30,532 bases of DNA from DASZKW01 sp035552775 (lineage in GTDB: Bacteria; Actinomycetota; Acidimicrobiia; Acidimicrobiales; Palsa-688): the NCBI GenBank assembly GCA_035552775.1, contig DASZKW010000107.1, forward strand, positions 1 through 30,532, given 5' to 3'. Both the position numbers and the translations under genes were made by a program. A model generated the notes under the pieces. It saw only the letters and a list, made by a program, of their open reading frames with translations. It did not search any database and was not told the DNA's origin. Of the stretch, positions 21,798 through 29,753 are shown piece by piece. Numbering within the stretch: the first letter of the stretch is position 1; each line of letters starts with the position of its first letter.

Positions 21798-24575
21798 ATG
21801 GGCGCGCCCGGACCGGCCGCCCTCGGCCGGGGCGTGGTCGTCAGCGCCGGCCAGGCGCCGCCCGGCCCGTGGCGCGACGCCCCCGTCATAGCGGTCGACG
21901 ACGACGCGCTGGCGTCGCCCGCCGGCGTGGTCGCCGCGCTGCACGAGGCTTGGTCGCAGCGCTACCCTGCTGTGATCGCCCTGGGCGTGGACCCTGCCCG
22001 TTTCCGGCCACCCCCCCAGATCGAAGTAGAGGTCTGGACCCTCGACGCCGGCTTCGAGGTGTGGGACGACCGCCTGCAATTCCTGGTGTGGGCCAACACC
22101 TACGACGCTCGCAGCGGCGAAGCGGTCTGGTGGTGGGCCCGCAAGGCGGCGCGCCTGGGTGCCGTTGAGCGCGGTCCCCGCGACGGCCCCGGGGACGTGA
22201 CCCTCCCGGACGGGACCGGGGCGTGGATCGACGGCGGCCCCCGCTCCCCTTTCCCCCCCCATCTCCTCGACGACGCCGCCGTGGTGCACCGCGAGTCGGT
22301 GGAGCGGGGACGGCTCCTCGTGGCGCCGGGACCGGTCGAACCCCGCAGCGCCCTCGCCCCCGACCAGGCCGGCGCAGTCGCCCACGGCGCCGGCCCCGCC
22401 CGCATAATCGCCCCCGCCGGTTCCGGCAAGACCCGGGTGCTCACCGAGCGTGTCCGTCACCTGATCACCGACCGGGGCTGGGAGCGGGAGGTGACCCTGG
22501 CGGTGGCGTACAACAAGCGCGCCCAGATGGAGCTCGACGATCGCACCACCGACTTTCGCCCCCGCACCCGAACCCTCAACTCGCTCGGCTACGCAATCCT
22601 CGCCGACGCCCGGGGCAAAGCGCCTCGCCTGCTCGGCGAACGGGACACACGGCGGCTGGTCGAGCGCCTGGCCCCCATCCGGCGCCACCGGGTCAACACC
22701 GACCCGATCGGCCCGTACCTCGAGGCGCTCAGCCAGGTGCGCCTCGGCCTGAACGACCCCGCCGACGTGGAGTCCTGGCGAGACGACGTGCCCGGACTGA
22801 CCGAGGTGTTCCCCCGCTACCGCGCCGAGCTGGGCGACGCCGGCGCGGTGGACTTCGACGAGCAGATCTACGGCGCCGTCGAGGCGCTCCTGGGCGACGG
22901 GGAGCTGCGGGTACGCCAGCAGGCGGGGTGCCGGCACCTGCTCGTCGACGAGTTCCAGGACCTCACGCCGGCGCACGTGTTGATGTTGCGGCTGCTGGCC
23001 ACACCGACCCTCGACGTGTTCGGCGTCGGCGACGACGACCAGGTCATATACGGACACGCGGGCGCCGATCCCGCCTTCCTGATCGACTACGGGCGGTTGT
23101 TCCCCGGGGCGGCGAGCCACCGCCTCGAGGTCAACTACCGCTGCCCGCCGGCTGTCGTCGAGGCGGCGGCCACGCTGCTGTCCTACAACCGCCGCCGGGT
23201 CCCCAAGGTCATCCGCGCCGGCCGGGAGCCGGGCACCAGCGGGGAGAGCGACGGCGGGTCGACGGCTGCCCTCCGTGTGCTCAGGCATGGGGGGAAAGAA
23301 GGCGCCGCCGCCCTGGTCCAGGTGGTACAGGCCTGGCTCGACGCCGCCGCGTCACCCGCTGACGTCGCCGTGCTGAGCCGGGTCAACTCCCTGCTCCTCG
23401 CTCCCCAGGTGGCCCTGGCCACCGCCGGGGTACCCGTCTCGTCGGTCCTGCGACCCGACGTGCTCGAGCGCACCGGGTTGCGTGCCGCCCTCGCTTACCT
23501 GCGTATCGCCACCGCCGGCGACGGGTCGATCGCCGCCCACGACGTGGTCGAGGTGCTGCGCCGGCCCAGCCGGGGCCTGCCCCAGTGGTTCCCCGACCGG
23601 CTGCGGCGCCGGCCGGCGTGGTCAGTGACCGAGCTGCTCGGCATCGCCGGAGCCGTCGGGGACAAGGAGTCGCCCAAGGTCGAGCGTCTGGTCGACGACC
23701 TGGTGGCCCTGCGGGCGGTGGCGGCGAGGCGAGGGTCGGGCACCACCGAGGTCCTGCGCGCCGTGCGCGAGGACGTGGGTTTGGGCGGGGCCATGGGCCT
23801 GCTCGACAGCTCACGGGGCGTGGAGGGGTCCAGCCACCTCGACGACCTCGAGGCGTTGGAACAGGTGGCGGCGCTGCACCCCGACGCGGCCACGTTCGAG
23901 TCCTGGCTCCGCGACGTTCTCGGTGGCGGGGGGGTTGGTGGTGTCGGCGTGACCTTGTCAACCGTGCACCGGGTCAAGGGGATGGAATGGGACCGGGTCG
24001 TGTTGTGGGGCGCCAACACCGGCATCCTGCCTCACCGCCTGGCCGGCGACGTCGAGGAAGAACGGCGGGTGCTGCACGTGGCCATCACCAGGGGCCGCCG
24101 GCACGTCGTGGTCATGGCCGACGGGGAACGGCCCTCACCCTTCCTGGCTGAGCTCGATGGGAGCGCGCCGAGGCGCGCCGCCGGCGCCGGTGGGGCCGGC
24201 GTGGGTGGGGCCGGCGCCGGCCCGGCCGGCATCGGGGTAAGGGGGGCCGGCGTGGGTGGTTCACGGTCGGGTCAAGGAGGGAGCGCCGTCGACCGGGCCC
24301 CGCTCGCCGACCGCTCCACCCTGTCTCCCGAGGCGCGCGCCACGGAGGAATCCTTGCGGGAGTGGCGCCTGGCCCGCAGCCGACGCGACCGCGTCCCGCC
24401 GTTCGTGGTCCTGTCGGACAGGACCCTGCGCGCCATCGTCACCGGGCGGCCGTCGTCGCTCGTGGCCCTGCGCCAGATCCCGGGGATCGGGCCCACCAAG
24501 CTCGAGCTTTACGGCGACGAGATCCTCGCCCTGATCGCCTTGGTCGACGATCCGTCCGGGACCGTCCCGGCCTAG
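21798..24575 (+). CDS. UvrD/Rep-family DNA helicase with HRDC domain, UvrD2-like
   Basis: Superfamily 1A ATP-dependent 3'-5' DNA helicase of 925 residues. Motif I is APAGSGKT with Lys211; motif II is DEFQ (Asp384-Gln387). Motif III contains GVGDDDQVIYGHAGADP, motif IV EVNYRCPP, motif V STVHRVKGMEWD and motif VI HVAITRGRR with Arg765. After a Gly/Ala-rich linker (about 795-820) an HRDC domain closes the protein (about 850-920, VPPFVVLSDRTLRAIVTGRP). HRDC on a UvrD protein is typical of mycobacterial UvrD2. The ~200 residues before motif I are extra compared with UvrD2 and include the Trp-rich VWTLDAGFEVWDDRLQFLVW; I do not recognise this part. It begins 6 nt after msrB. Confidence 0.9.
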   Translation: MGAPGPAALGRGVVVSAGQAPPGPWRDAPVIAVDDDALASPAGVVAALHEAWSQRYPAVIALGVDPARFRPPPQIEVEVWTLDAGFEVWDDRLQFLVWANTYDARSGEAVWWWARKAARLGAVERGPRDGPGDVTLPDGTGAWIDGGPRSPFPPHLLDDAAVVHRESVERGRLLVAPGPVEPRSALAPDQAGAVAHGAGPARIIAPAGSGKTRVLTERVRHLITDRGWEREVTLAVAYNKRAQMELDDRTTDFRPRTRTLNSLGYAILADARGKAPRLLGERDTRRLVERLAPIRRHRVNTDPIGPYLEALSQVRLGLNDPADVESWRDDVPGLTEVFPRYRAELGDAGAVDFDEQIYGAVEALLGDGELRVRQQAGCRHLLVDEFQDLTPAHVLMLRLLATPTLDVFGVGDDDQVIYGHAGADPAFLIDYGRLFPGAASHRLEVNYRCPPAVVEAAATLLSYNRRRVPKVIRAGREPGTSGESDGGSTAALRVLRHGGKEGAAALVQVVQAWLDAAASPADVAVLSRVNSLLLAPQVALATAGVPVSSVLRPDVLERTGLRAALAYLRIATAGDGSIAAHDVVEVLRRPSRGLPQWFPDRLRRRPAWSVTELLGIAGAVGDKESPKVERLVDDLVALRAVAARRGSGTTEVLRAVREDVGLGGAMGLLDSSRGVEGSSHLDDLEALEQVAALHPDAATFESWLRDVLGGGGVGGVGVTLSTVHRVKGMEWDRVVLWGANTGILPHRLAGDVEEERRVLHVAITRGRRHVVVMADGERPSPFLAELDGSAPRRAAGAGGAGVGGAGAGPAGIGVRGAGVGGSRSGQGGSAVDRAPLADRSTLSPEARATEESLREWRLARSRRDRVPPFVVLSDRTLRAIVTGRPSSLVALRQIPGIGPTKLELYGDEILALIALVDDPSGTVPA

Positions 24576-24664
24576 TTCCGGGCCATTCTCGGGACGCAAA
24601 AGTACACAATGTCTCACTTTGCATCCCCGGAATGGCGATCGCGTGTGCGCTTCGGAGGGCGCAC

Positions 24665-24670
24665 TAGCGT
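24665..24670 (+). promoter_or_regulatory. -10 box TAGCGT of the leaderless hydrolase-thioesterase operon
   Basis: TAGCGT is followed by 7 nt and GTG 24678. This supports GTG 24678 as the start instead of the upstream in-frame ATG 24609. Confidence 0.55.
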
Positions 24671-24677
24671 CGTTCCG

Positions 24678-25601
24678 GTGTCAGGCGCCTGTGACGAGTT
24701 CGCCTTGCTGCGGGACAACGCAGCCGAGGCGGGCGTGGCGTGGAAGGAGGCGCCCCACGTCCGGCGCGTTGCCGTCGACCTGCCCGACGGCCGGCGTCTC
24801 AGCGCCCTGCGGTGGGGGAGCGGGGCCCCGGAGGTGGTGCTCCTCCACGGTGGGTCACAGAACGCCCACACCTGGGACACCGTGGCCCTGGTCCTCGACC
24901 GGCCACTGCTCGCCGTCGACCTTCCCGGGCACGGGCTCTCGGACTGGCGGGCCGACCACGACTACCTGATCGCCGACGGAGCCGAGGACGTCGCCGTGGC
25001 CATGAGCCAACTGGCGCCGGCTGCTCGCCTCGTCGTGGGCATGTCGCTCGGCGGGCTCATTGCGCTCGCCCTTGCTGCCGCCCATCCCGACCTCGTGCCC
25101 CGGCTGCTCCTGGTCGACGTGACCCCCGGCGTAAACCCCGAAAAGGTCAAGGCGATCAACGACTTCGTGCGCGGACCGGAGAGCTTTGCGGGCTTCGACG
25201 AGATATTGGAGCGAACCGTCCGCCACAACCCGGGGCGCACCGAGGCGTCCCTGCGCCGGGGGGTCATGCACAACGCCGTAGCCGGGCCCGACGGCCGCTG
25301 GCACTGGCGATGGGATCCCGCCGGCACGTCCGCCGGCACACTCGCAGCTGGAGCGGCCGGCGATCACGGCCAGGGCGGCTTCGACGCGCTTTGGGACGCC
25401 ATCGAAGCCCTGGGAGTGCCGCTGGTGCTCGCTCGCGGATCCCGGTCGGCGGTCGTCGATGACGACGACGTGGCCGAACTTCGCCGGCGCAAGCCCGACG
25501 CCGGGGTGGTGGTCGTCGACGGCGCCGGGCACAGCGTCCAGGGGGACCGGCCCGGCGATCTGGCGGCGGTGATCGCCGCCGTGCTCGGAGACGAGAAGTG
25601 A
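24678..25601 (+). CDS. Alpha/beta hydrolase
   Basis: Alpha/beta-fold hydrolase of 307 residues, probably cytoplasmic. The oxyanion-hole motif LLHGGSQNAHTWD is followed by DLPGHGLSDW. The nucleophile elbow is GMSLGG with Ser123. A cap region (about 150-215) contains VNPEKVKAINDFVRGPESF, and the catalytic His285 is in GAGHSVQGDRP. The acid is probably an Asp before it. An esterase or lipase-like reaction is likely, but substrate specificity cannot be read. The stop overlaps the start of the acyl-ACP thioesterase gene by 4 nt, so an acyl-lipid substrate is plausible. The start is set by the leaderless TAGCGT box. Confidence 0.88.
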   Translation: MSGACDEFALLRDNAAEAGVAWKEAPHVRRVAVDLPDGRRLSALRWGSGAPEVVLLHGGSQNAHTWDTVALVLDRPLLAVDLPGHGLSDWRADHDYLIADGAEDVAVAMSQLAPAARLVVGMSLGGLIALALAAAHPDLVPRLLLVDVTPGVNPEKVKAINDFVRGPESFAGFDEILERTVRHNPGRTEASLRRGVMHNAVAGPDGRWHWRWDPAGTSAGTLAAGAAGDHGQGGFDALWDAIEALGVPLVLARGSRSAVVDDDDVAELRRRKPDAGVVVVDGAGHSVQGDRPGDLAAVIAAVLGDEK

Positions 25602-26386
25602 GCGAACCCGAAGCCGGCCACGACGGGGCCGACCCGGTCGCCCTGTGCGAGTTCGTCGCGCAGGGGGAGGGAAGGAGCTTCACGGGCACTCACACCGTCC
25701 GCCTGGGCGACGTCCTGCCGTCGGGCGGGGCGCGACTCGACGCACTGGCCCGGTGGCTGCAGGACGTGGCCGCCGACGACGTTCGCGACGCCGGCATCGA
25801 AGGCGAAGCCGTGTGGGTGACTCGGCGTACGGCGCTGCAGCTGCGCCACCGCCCCCGCTACAACCGCCCCGTGCAGCTGGTGACGTGGTGCTCGGGGACG
25901 GGCGCGGCGTGGGCCGAGCGGCGCACCACGATCATCGGCGACGACGGCATCGCCGTGGAGGCGGCGGCGCTGTGGGTCTGTCTGCACCCCGAGCGCATGC
26001 GCCCGATGCCCATCGCTCCGCGCTTGTTGTCCTTGTGGGGCGCCCAGGCCGGCAGTCGTGCCGTGCGCTCCAAGCTCGGGCATCCCGATCCTCCTCCGGG
26101 CGGCACCGTGGACCGCTCCGTTCCCTTGCGTCTGGCCGACCTCGACATGATCGGTCACGTCAACAACGCCATCGCCTGGGCGGTCTTCGAGGAGGAAGTG
26201 GTGCGCGCCGTACCGGGCGCCGAGGTGATCGAGGCCGAGGTCGAGTACCGAGCCGCCATCGAGTCGGAATCGGACATCATCGTGCGCACCGCGGTGGACG
26301 GGAGGACGGTCAGCTGCTGGCTGGTCGATCAGTCCGGGGCGTCCCAGGCGTCGGCGCGGGTTCGCCTCAGGCGCTCACAACCCTGA
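25598..26386 (+). CDS. Acyl-ACP thioesterase-family protein (double hot-dog)
   Basis: A 262-residue protein with two hot-dog domains (about 22-145 and 165-258), as in acyl-ACP thioesterases (PF01643) that release fatty acids from acyl carrier protein. The first domain begins FTGTHTVRLGDVLPSGGARLDALARWLQDVA; the second carries DLDMIGHVNNAIAWAVFEEEV, where the Asp/Asn/His cluster matches the catalytic region of the family. The start is GTG, overlapping the hydrolase stop in GTGA, so the two are translated together. Substrate chain length is unknown. A 4-hydroxybenzoyl-CoA-thioesterase-like role is a less likely alternative. Confidence 0.85.
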   Translation: MSEPEAGHDGADPVALCEFVAQGEGRSFTGTHTVRLGDVLPSGGARLDALARWLQDVAADDVRDAGIEGEAVWVTRRTALQLRHRPRYNRPVQLVTWCSGTGAAWAERRTTIIGDDGIAVEAAALWVCLHPERMRPMPIAPRLLSLWGAQAGSRAVRSKLGHPDPPPGGTVDRSVPLRLADLDMIGHVNNAIAWAVFEEEVVRAVPGAEVIEAEVEYRAAIESESDIIVRTAVDGRTVSCWLVDQSGASQASARVRLRRSQP

Positions 26387-26396
26387 CCTGTCGCCC

Positions 26397-27422
26397 CTAT
26401 CGCCGGCGCCGGCTGGCGGGATCCTGGAGAGCGGGGGCCGTCCAGCCCGCGTCGTCGGCGCTGAGGTTGGTGCCGGGAGCGACGATCCCGTCGATGCGGT
26501 CCAGCACATCGGCGTCGAGACGGATGTCAGGCGCACCGAGCTGGCCCTCCAACTGGTCGAGGGTGCGAGGCCCGATGATCGCGGCGCTGACCGCCGGATG
26601 CTCGAGAACGAAGGCCAGGGCAAGTTCCACCATGGTGATACCGGCGTCGTCGGCGACCTCCGCCAGGCGGTCGACGGCGTCCAGCTTCGCCTGATTGCCC
26701 GGCATGGAAAGGTCGTAGCGCGAAGGGATGCGCTCGGCGCGACGGCTGCTGTTGTCCTTACCGGTCCCGAAGCGTCCCGTCAGCCAGCCGCTGGCCAGGG
26801 GACTCCACGGGATGACGCCCATCCCGTAGCGCTCGCACACGGGCAGCACGTCGGCCTCGATGCCCCGCACCAGGATCGAGTACGGCGGCTGCTCGGTGGC
26901 GACGCGTTCGCGGCCCCGCCGTTCTGCGACCCACTGGGCCTCGACGATCTCGTGGGCGGGGAACGTGGAGGTCCCGAAGTAGCGGATCTTGCCCGCCCGG
27001 ACCAGGTCGGTCAGGGCCCCGAGTGTCTCGTCGATGTCGCAAGTGGGGTCAGGGCGGTGGACCTGGTACAGGTCGATGTGGTCGGTGCCCAGCCGGCGCA
27101 GGCTGTTCTCGCACTCCCGCACGATCCAGCGCCTGGAGTTGCCGCTGCTGTTGGGGTCCGACCCCATGGAGGCGTGGAACTTGGAGGCGAGCACAACGTG
27201 GTCGCGGTCGACGGCCGACAGTGCCTTGCCGACGATCTGCTCGGATTCGCCGGCGGAGTACACGTCGGCGGTGTCGATGAAGTTGATGCCGGCGTCGAGC
27301 GCCCGGTGGATGATCGCGACTGAGTCGTCGTGGTCTGGGTTACCCCATTCCCCGAACATCATCGCTCCCAGGCAGAGCGGGCTTACCTTTACGCCTGTAC
27401 GGCCGAGTGTGCGGTGATCCAT
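26397..27422 (-). CDS. Aldo/keto reductase
   Basis: NADPH-dependent aldo/keto reductase of 341 residues with a TIM-barrel fold, cytoplasmic. The catalytic tetrad is complete: Asp50 (NFIDTADVYS), Tyr55, Lys81 (VLASKFHA) and His122 (LYQVHRPD). The cofactor-binding SPLASGWLTGRFG and IIGPRTLDQLEGQL motifs are present. The sequence type is the YhdN/YakC-like group that reduces aldehydes and ketones; the true substrate is unknown. A TAGGCT -10 box 6 nt upstream marks ATG 27422 as a leaderless start. It is convergent with the thioesterase gene, with stops 10 nt apart. Confidence 0.93.
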   Translation of the reverse strand: MDHRTLGRTGVKVSPLCLGAMMFGEWGNPDHDDSVAIIHRALDAGINFIDTADVYSAGESEQIVGKALSAVDRDHVVLASKFHASMGSDPNSSGNSRRWIVRECENSLRRLGTDHIDLYQVHRPDPTCDIDETLGALTDLVRAGKIRYFGTSTFPAHEIVEAQWVAERRGRERVATEQPPYSILVRGIEADVLPVCERYGMGVIPWSPLASGWLTGRFGTGKDNSSRRAERIPSRYDLSMPGNQAKLDAVDRLAEVADDAGITMVELALAFVLEHPAVSAAIIGPRTLDQLEGQLGAPDIRLDADVLDRIDGIVAPGTNLSADDAGWTAPALQDPASRRRR

Positions 27423-27428
27423 AGGCCG

Positions 27429-27434
27429 AGCCTA
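27429..27434 (-). promoter_or_regulatory. -10 box TAGGCT of the aldo/keto reductase gene
   Basis: On the minus strand TAGGCT is followed by 6 nt and the ATG at 27422, so the transcript is probably leaderless. Confidence 0.5.
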
Positions 27435-27447
27435 CGGACCCTGGCCG

Positions 27448-27753
27448 CTATTCGGCGTCTGCGATGCGGCGTTCGGCGGCGTTGCGCTCATGCCAGAGCT
27501 GGCGGCGCCGTTTCCAGAACGGGGTCTTCCACACCTTGAACCCCGGTCGCCGCCCCGGTGCCGGCGCCTTGCGCGGGCGGGGTGAGGCCTTGCGACCGAT
27601 GTCGTGCGGCCCCTCGGGGAACACCGTTTCGTCCAAGGCGTCACCGTCGCCGCAGGCCGTATGCAGGCTCGTGCGGGCGGTGTGACGCACCTTGCGCGTG
27701 GTGCGGCGCCGGTGGTCGGGGAGGTCCAGAAGGTCGTCCTGGGCTCGGGTCAT
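27448..27753 (-). CDS. Small basic hypothetical protein
   Basis: A 101-residue protein of unknown function, strongly basic and without membrane segments. The N-terminal part is Arg/His-rich (LDLPDHRRRTTRKVRHTARTSLHTA). The C-terminal part contains the notable PGFKVWKTPFWKRRRQLWHERNAAERR, which looks like an amphipathic nucleic-acid- or ribosome-binding tail. ATG 27753 has a good ribosome binding site (TTGGAGGTGGGC), so I take it as real, and an alternative ATG 27765 is less well placed. It lies between oligoribonuclease and aldo/keto reductase on the same strand, with 127 nt upstream to the former. I do not recognise the family. Confidence 0.6.
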   Translation of the reverse strand: MTRAQDDLLDLPDHRRRTTRKVRHTARTSLHTACGDGDALDETVFPEGPHDIGRKASPRPRKAPAPGRRPGFKVWKTPFWKRRRQLWHERNAAERRIADAE

Positions 27754-27880
27754 GCCCACCTCCAACTGTTGTGCAACACACTGGTATCCAGCGAAGGCCC
27801 ACGAAAAGGGGGGACCTCTATTTGCAGCTTAGCCACGCCGCCTCGGATGCGCGTGACGGGGGCCCCGCCGAAACACCCTT

Positions 27881-28411
27881 TTAACGAAAAACGGTGGCCC
27901 GGTAGTGGCGCAGTTCGGCGACGCTCTCGGCGATGTCGTCTAGGGCACGGTGACCGCCCGCCTTCTTGGGGGCGGCGGTGTACGCGTCGGGGTACCAGCG
28001 CCGGGCCAGTTCCTTCACCGTCGACACGTCAATCGAGCGGTAGTGGAGATGGGCTTCGACCGCCGGCATGTGGGCGGCGAGGAAGCGGCGATCGGTGCCA
28101 ATCGAATTGCCGCAAAGGGGCACGGTGCGGGGATCGGGGATTTGCTGGCGCAGGAAGGCGAGCGTGGCGTCAGCCGCTTCTTCGAGGGTGACGGTGGAAG
28201 CCACGATGGCGGCGAGCAGACCGCTGCGGGTGTGCATGTCGCGGACCACATCCTCCATGGCATCCAGGTCGTCGGGGCCGGCGGTGATGACGAGGTCGGG
28301 GCCGGTGGCGACGACTTCGAGATCGTCGTCGGTGACGAGAGTGGCGATCTCCACGATCCGGTGGCGCGCCGGGTCGAGGCCGGTCATCTCCAGGTCCATC
28401 CAAGCCAGCAT
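27881..28411 (-). CDS. orn: Oligoribonuclease
   Basis: DEDDh 3'-5' exoribonuclease of 176 residues that degrades 2-5 nt RNAs, including pGpG from cyclic-di-GMP breakdown, to mononucleotides. The four acidic residues and general base are in the usual order: Asp6 and Glu8 in WMDLEMTGLD, the Asp of CGNSIGTDRRFL, and His/Asp of GHRALDDIAESVAELRHYR. The length is typical for the family. ATG 28411 begins exactly at the conserved LAWMDLEMTGLD; a TACTGT -10 box is 6 nt upstream, so it is leaderless. It is divergent from dut with only 44 nt between the two starts. Confidence 0.95.
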   Translation of the reverse strand: MLAWMDLEMTGLDPARHRIVEIATLVTDDDLEVVATGPDLVITAGPDDLDAMEDVVRDMHTRSGLLAAIVASTVTLEEAADATLAFLRQQIPDPRTVPLCGNSIGTDRRFLAAHMPAVEAHLHYRSIDVSTVKELARRWYPDAYTAAPKKAGGHRALDDIAESVAELRHYRATVFR

Positions 28412-28417
28412 CGGATC

Positions 28418-28423
28418 ACAGTA
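28418..28423 (-). promoter_or_regulatory. -10 box TACTGT of orn
   Basis: On the minus strand TACTGT is followed by 6 nt and ATG 28411. It sits in the region that would be the -35 of the dut promoter. Confidence 0.5.
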
Positions 28424-28443
28424 GCGACGAAGAGCAGGCTGGA

Positions 28444-28449
28444 TATCCT
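28444..28449 (+). promoter_or_regulatory. -10 box TATCCT of the dut operon
   Basis: TATCCT is followed by 6 nt and GTG 28456; leaderless. Divergent from the orn promoter, whose -10 is 20 bp away. Confidence 0.55.
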
Positions 28450-28455
28450 GCGTGC

Positions 28456-28893
28456 GTGCTCGAGATTCCGGTGCTGGCCCTGGATCCCGGTCTGGGGCTC
28501 CCCGGCTACGCCCGTCCCGGCGACGCCGGTGCCGACCTGGTCGCCCGTAACGAGGCACTGGTCGCGCCGGGAGGCGGGCGGGCGCTGGTGCCCACCGGGA
28601 TAGCGCTGGCCATCCCCGAGGGGTATGCCGGTTTTGTGATGCCCCGCTCGGGCCTGGCATGGAAACATGGCGTTACCGTGGCCAACTCGCCCGGCCTCAT
28701 CGACTCCGGCTACCGCGACGAGGTCAAGGTCATCCTCGTCAACCTCGACCCGGCTGAGCCTTACCATGTGCGACGTGGCGACAGGATCGCCCAACTCGTC
28801 ATCCATGCCGTGGTCCGAGCCGCTTTCGGCGTCGTCGAGGCGCTCGAGGCGTCCGAGCGCGGCGCCGGCGGGCTCGGGCACACGGGCCGCTGA
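28456..28893 (+). CDS. dut: dUTP diphosphatase
   Basis: Trimeric dUTPase of 145 residues that hydrolyses dUTP to dUMP and keeps uracil out of DNA. All five motifs are visible: PGDAGADLVA (I), MPRSGLAWKHG (II), NSPGLIDSGYRDEVKVIL (III, with the catalytic Asp and Tyr), RGDRIAQLVI (IV) and the flexible C-terminal ERGAGGLGHTGR (V), whose usual Phe is replaced by Leu. The stop codon shares a base with the start of the glycosylase gene. Its pairing with a DNA glycosylase fits a shared role in avoiding and repairing damaged bases. Confidence 0.96.
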   Translation: MLEIPVLALDPGLGLPGYARPGDAGADLVARNEALVAPGGGRALVPTGIALAIPEGYAGFVMPRSGLAWKHGVTVANSPGLIDSGYRDEVKVILVNLDPAEPYHVRRGDRIAQLVIHAVVRAAFGVVEALEASERGAGGLGHTGR

Positions 28894-29753
28894 TGCCTGA
28901 GTTGCCCGAGGTGGAGGCGCTGTCCCGCTTCGTCGACGAACGGGCGAGGGGCAACACCATCGTGCGGGCCGAGGTGGCCGCCCTTTCCGCGCTCAAGACG
29001 TTCGCACCACCTGTGAGCTCCCTGGTGGGTCGCCCGGTTGCGGGCTGCGAACGCCGGGGCAAATACCTGTGCCTGCGCACCGACGGGCCGTGGCTGGTGA
29101 TCCACCTGGCTCTTGGCGGCTGGTTGCAGTGGCGCGAGGTCACGCCCGCGGCGAAGGCGAAGGTGGGGAAAGGACCCCTCGCCTTGCGCGTCGGGCTGTC
29201 CGGGGGGGCAGGATTCGACGTCACCGAGCAGGGCACGGAGAAGCGTCTTGCCATCTGGCTCGTCAACGAACCCAACGCCGTGGACGGCATTGCCCGCCTG
29301 GGGCCTGATCCACTCGGCCCGGGCTTCGACGTCGCCGCCATCGCCGCCGTCATGCACGGTCGAGCCGGCCACGTGAAGAATGTGCTGACCGACCAGTCGG
29401 CGATAGCCGGGGTAGGCAACGCCTACTCGGATGAGGCCCTCCACGCCGCCCACCTGTCGCCTTTCAAGCCGGCGAGCAAGCTCGACGGCGACGAGGTGGC
29501 CCGCCTGCACGCCGCCTTGGTGACCATTCTCGCCGACGCCGTAATGCGCTCGCTCGGCCTGCCCGCCAAGGGACTGAAGGGCGAGAAGAAATCCGGTCTC
29601 GCCGTCCACGGCCGCACCGGCCAGGCGTGCCCGACGTGTGGTGACACCGTGCGGGAGGTGTCGTACGCCACCAAGTCGTTGCAGTACTGCCCCACATGCC
29701 AGACCGGTGGCAAGCCGTTGGCCGACCGGCGGTTGTCGCGCCTACTCAAATGA
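28893..29753 (+). CDS. Fpg/Nei-family DNA glycosylase
   Basis: Bifunctional DNA glycosylase/AP lyase of 286 residues for oxidised bases. The catalytic N-terminus is PELPEVE (Pro2 nucleophile, Glu3). The helix-two-turn-helix is DQSAIAGVGNAYSDEALHAAHLSPF, and a C-terminal zinc finger has the pattern Cys-x2-Cys-x16-Cys-x2-Cys (CPTCGDTVREVSYATKSLQY and CPTCQTGG). The length and the shortened loop region suggest an Fpg/Nei paralog and not the canonical MutM, so the preferred lesion is uncertain (8-oxoguanine or oxidised pyrimidines). ATG 28893 overlaps the dut stop by one base. The next gene overlaps its own stop. Confidence 0.93.
   Translation: MPELPEVEALSRFVDERARGNTIVRAEVAALSALKTFAPPVSSLVGRPVAGCERRGKYLCLRTDGPWLVIHLALGGWLQWREVTPAAKAKVGKGPLALRVGLSGGAGFDVTEQGTEKRLAIWLVNEPNAVDGIARLGPDPLGPGFDVAAIAAVMHGRAGHVKNVLTDQSAIAGVGNAYSDEALHAAHLSPFKPASKLDGDEVARLHAALVTILADAVMRSLGLPAKGLKGEKKSGLAVHGRTGQACPTCGDTVREVSYATKSLQYCPTCQTGGKPLADRRLSRLLK

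Noticed and set aside
21582..23288. Long minus-strand frame of 568 codons
   Set aside because: It is antisense to msrB and the helicase, whose motifs are unambiguous.
26404..26415. Palindrome GCCGGCGCCGGC as a terminator
   Set aside because: It lies within the aldo/keto reductase coding end and such GC-only palindromes are frequent in this DNA.
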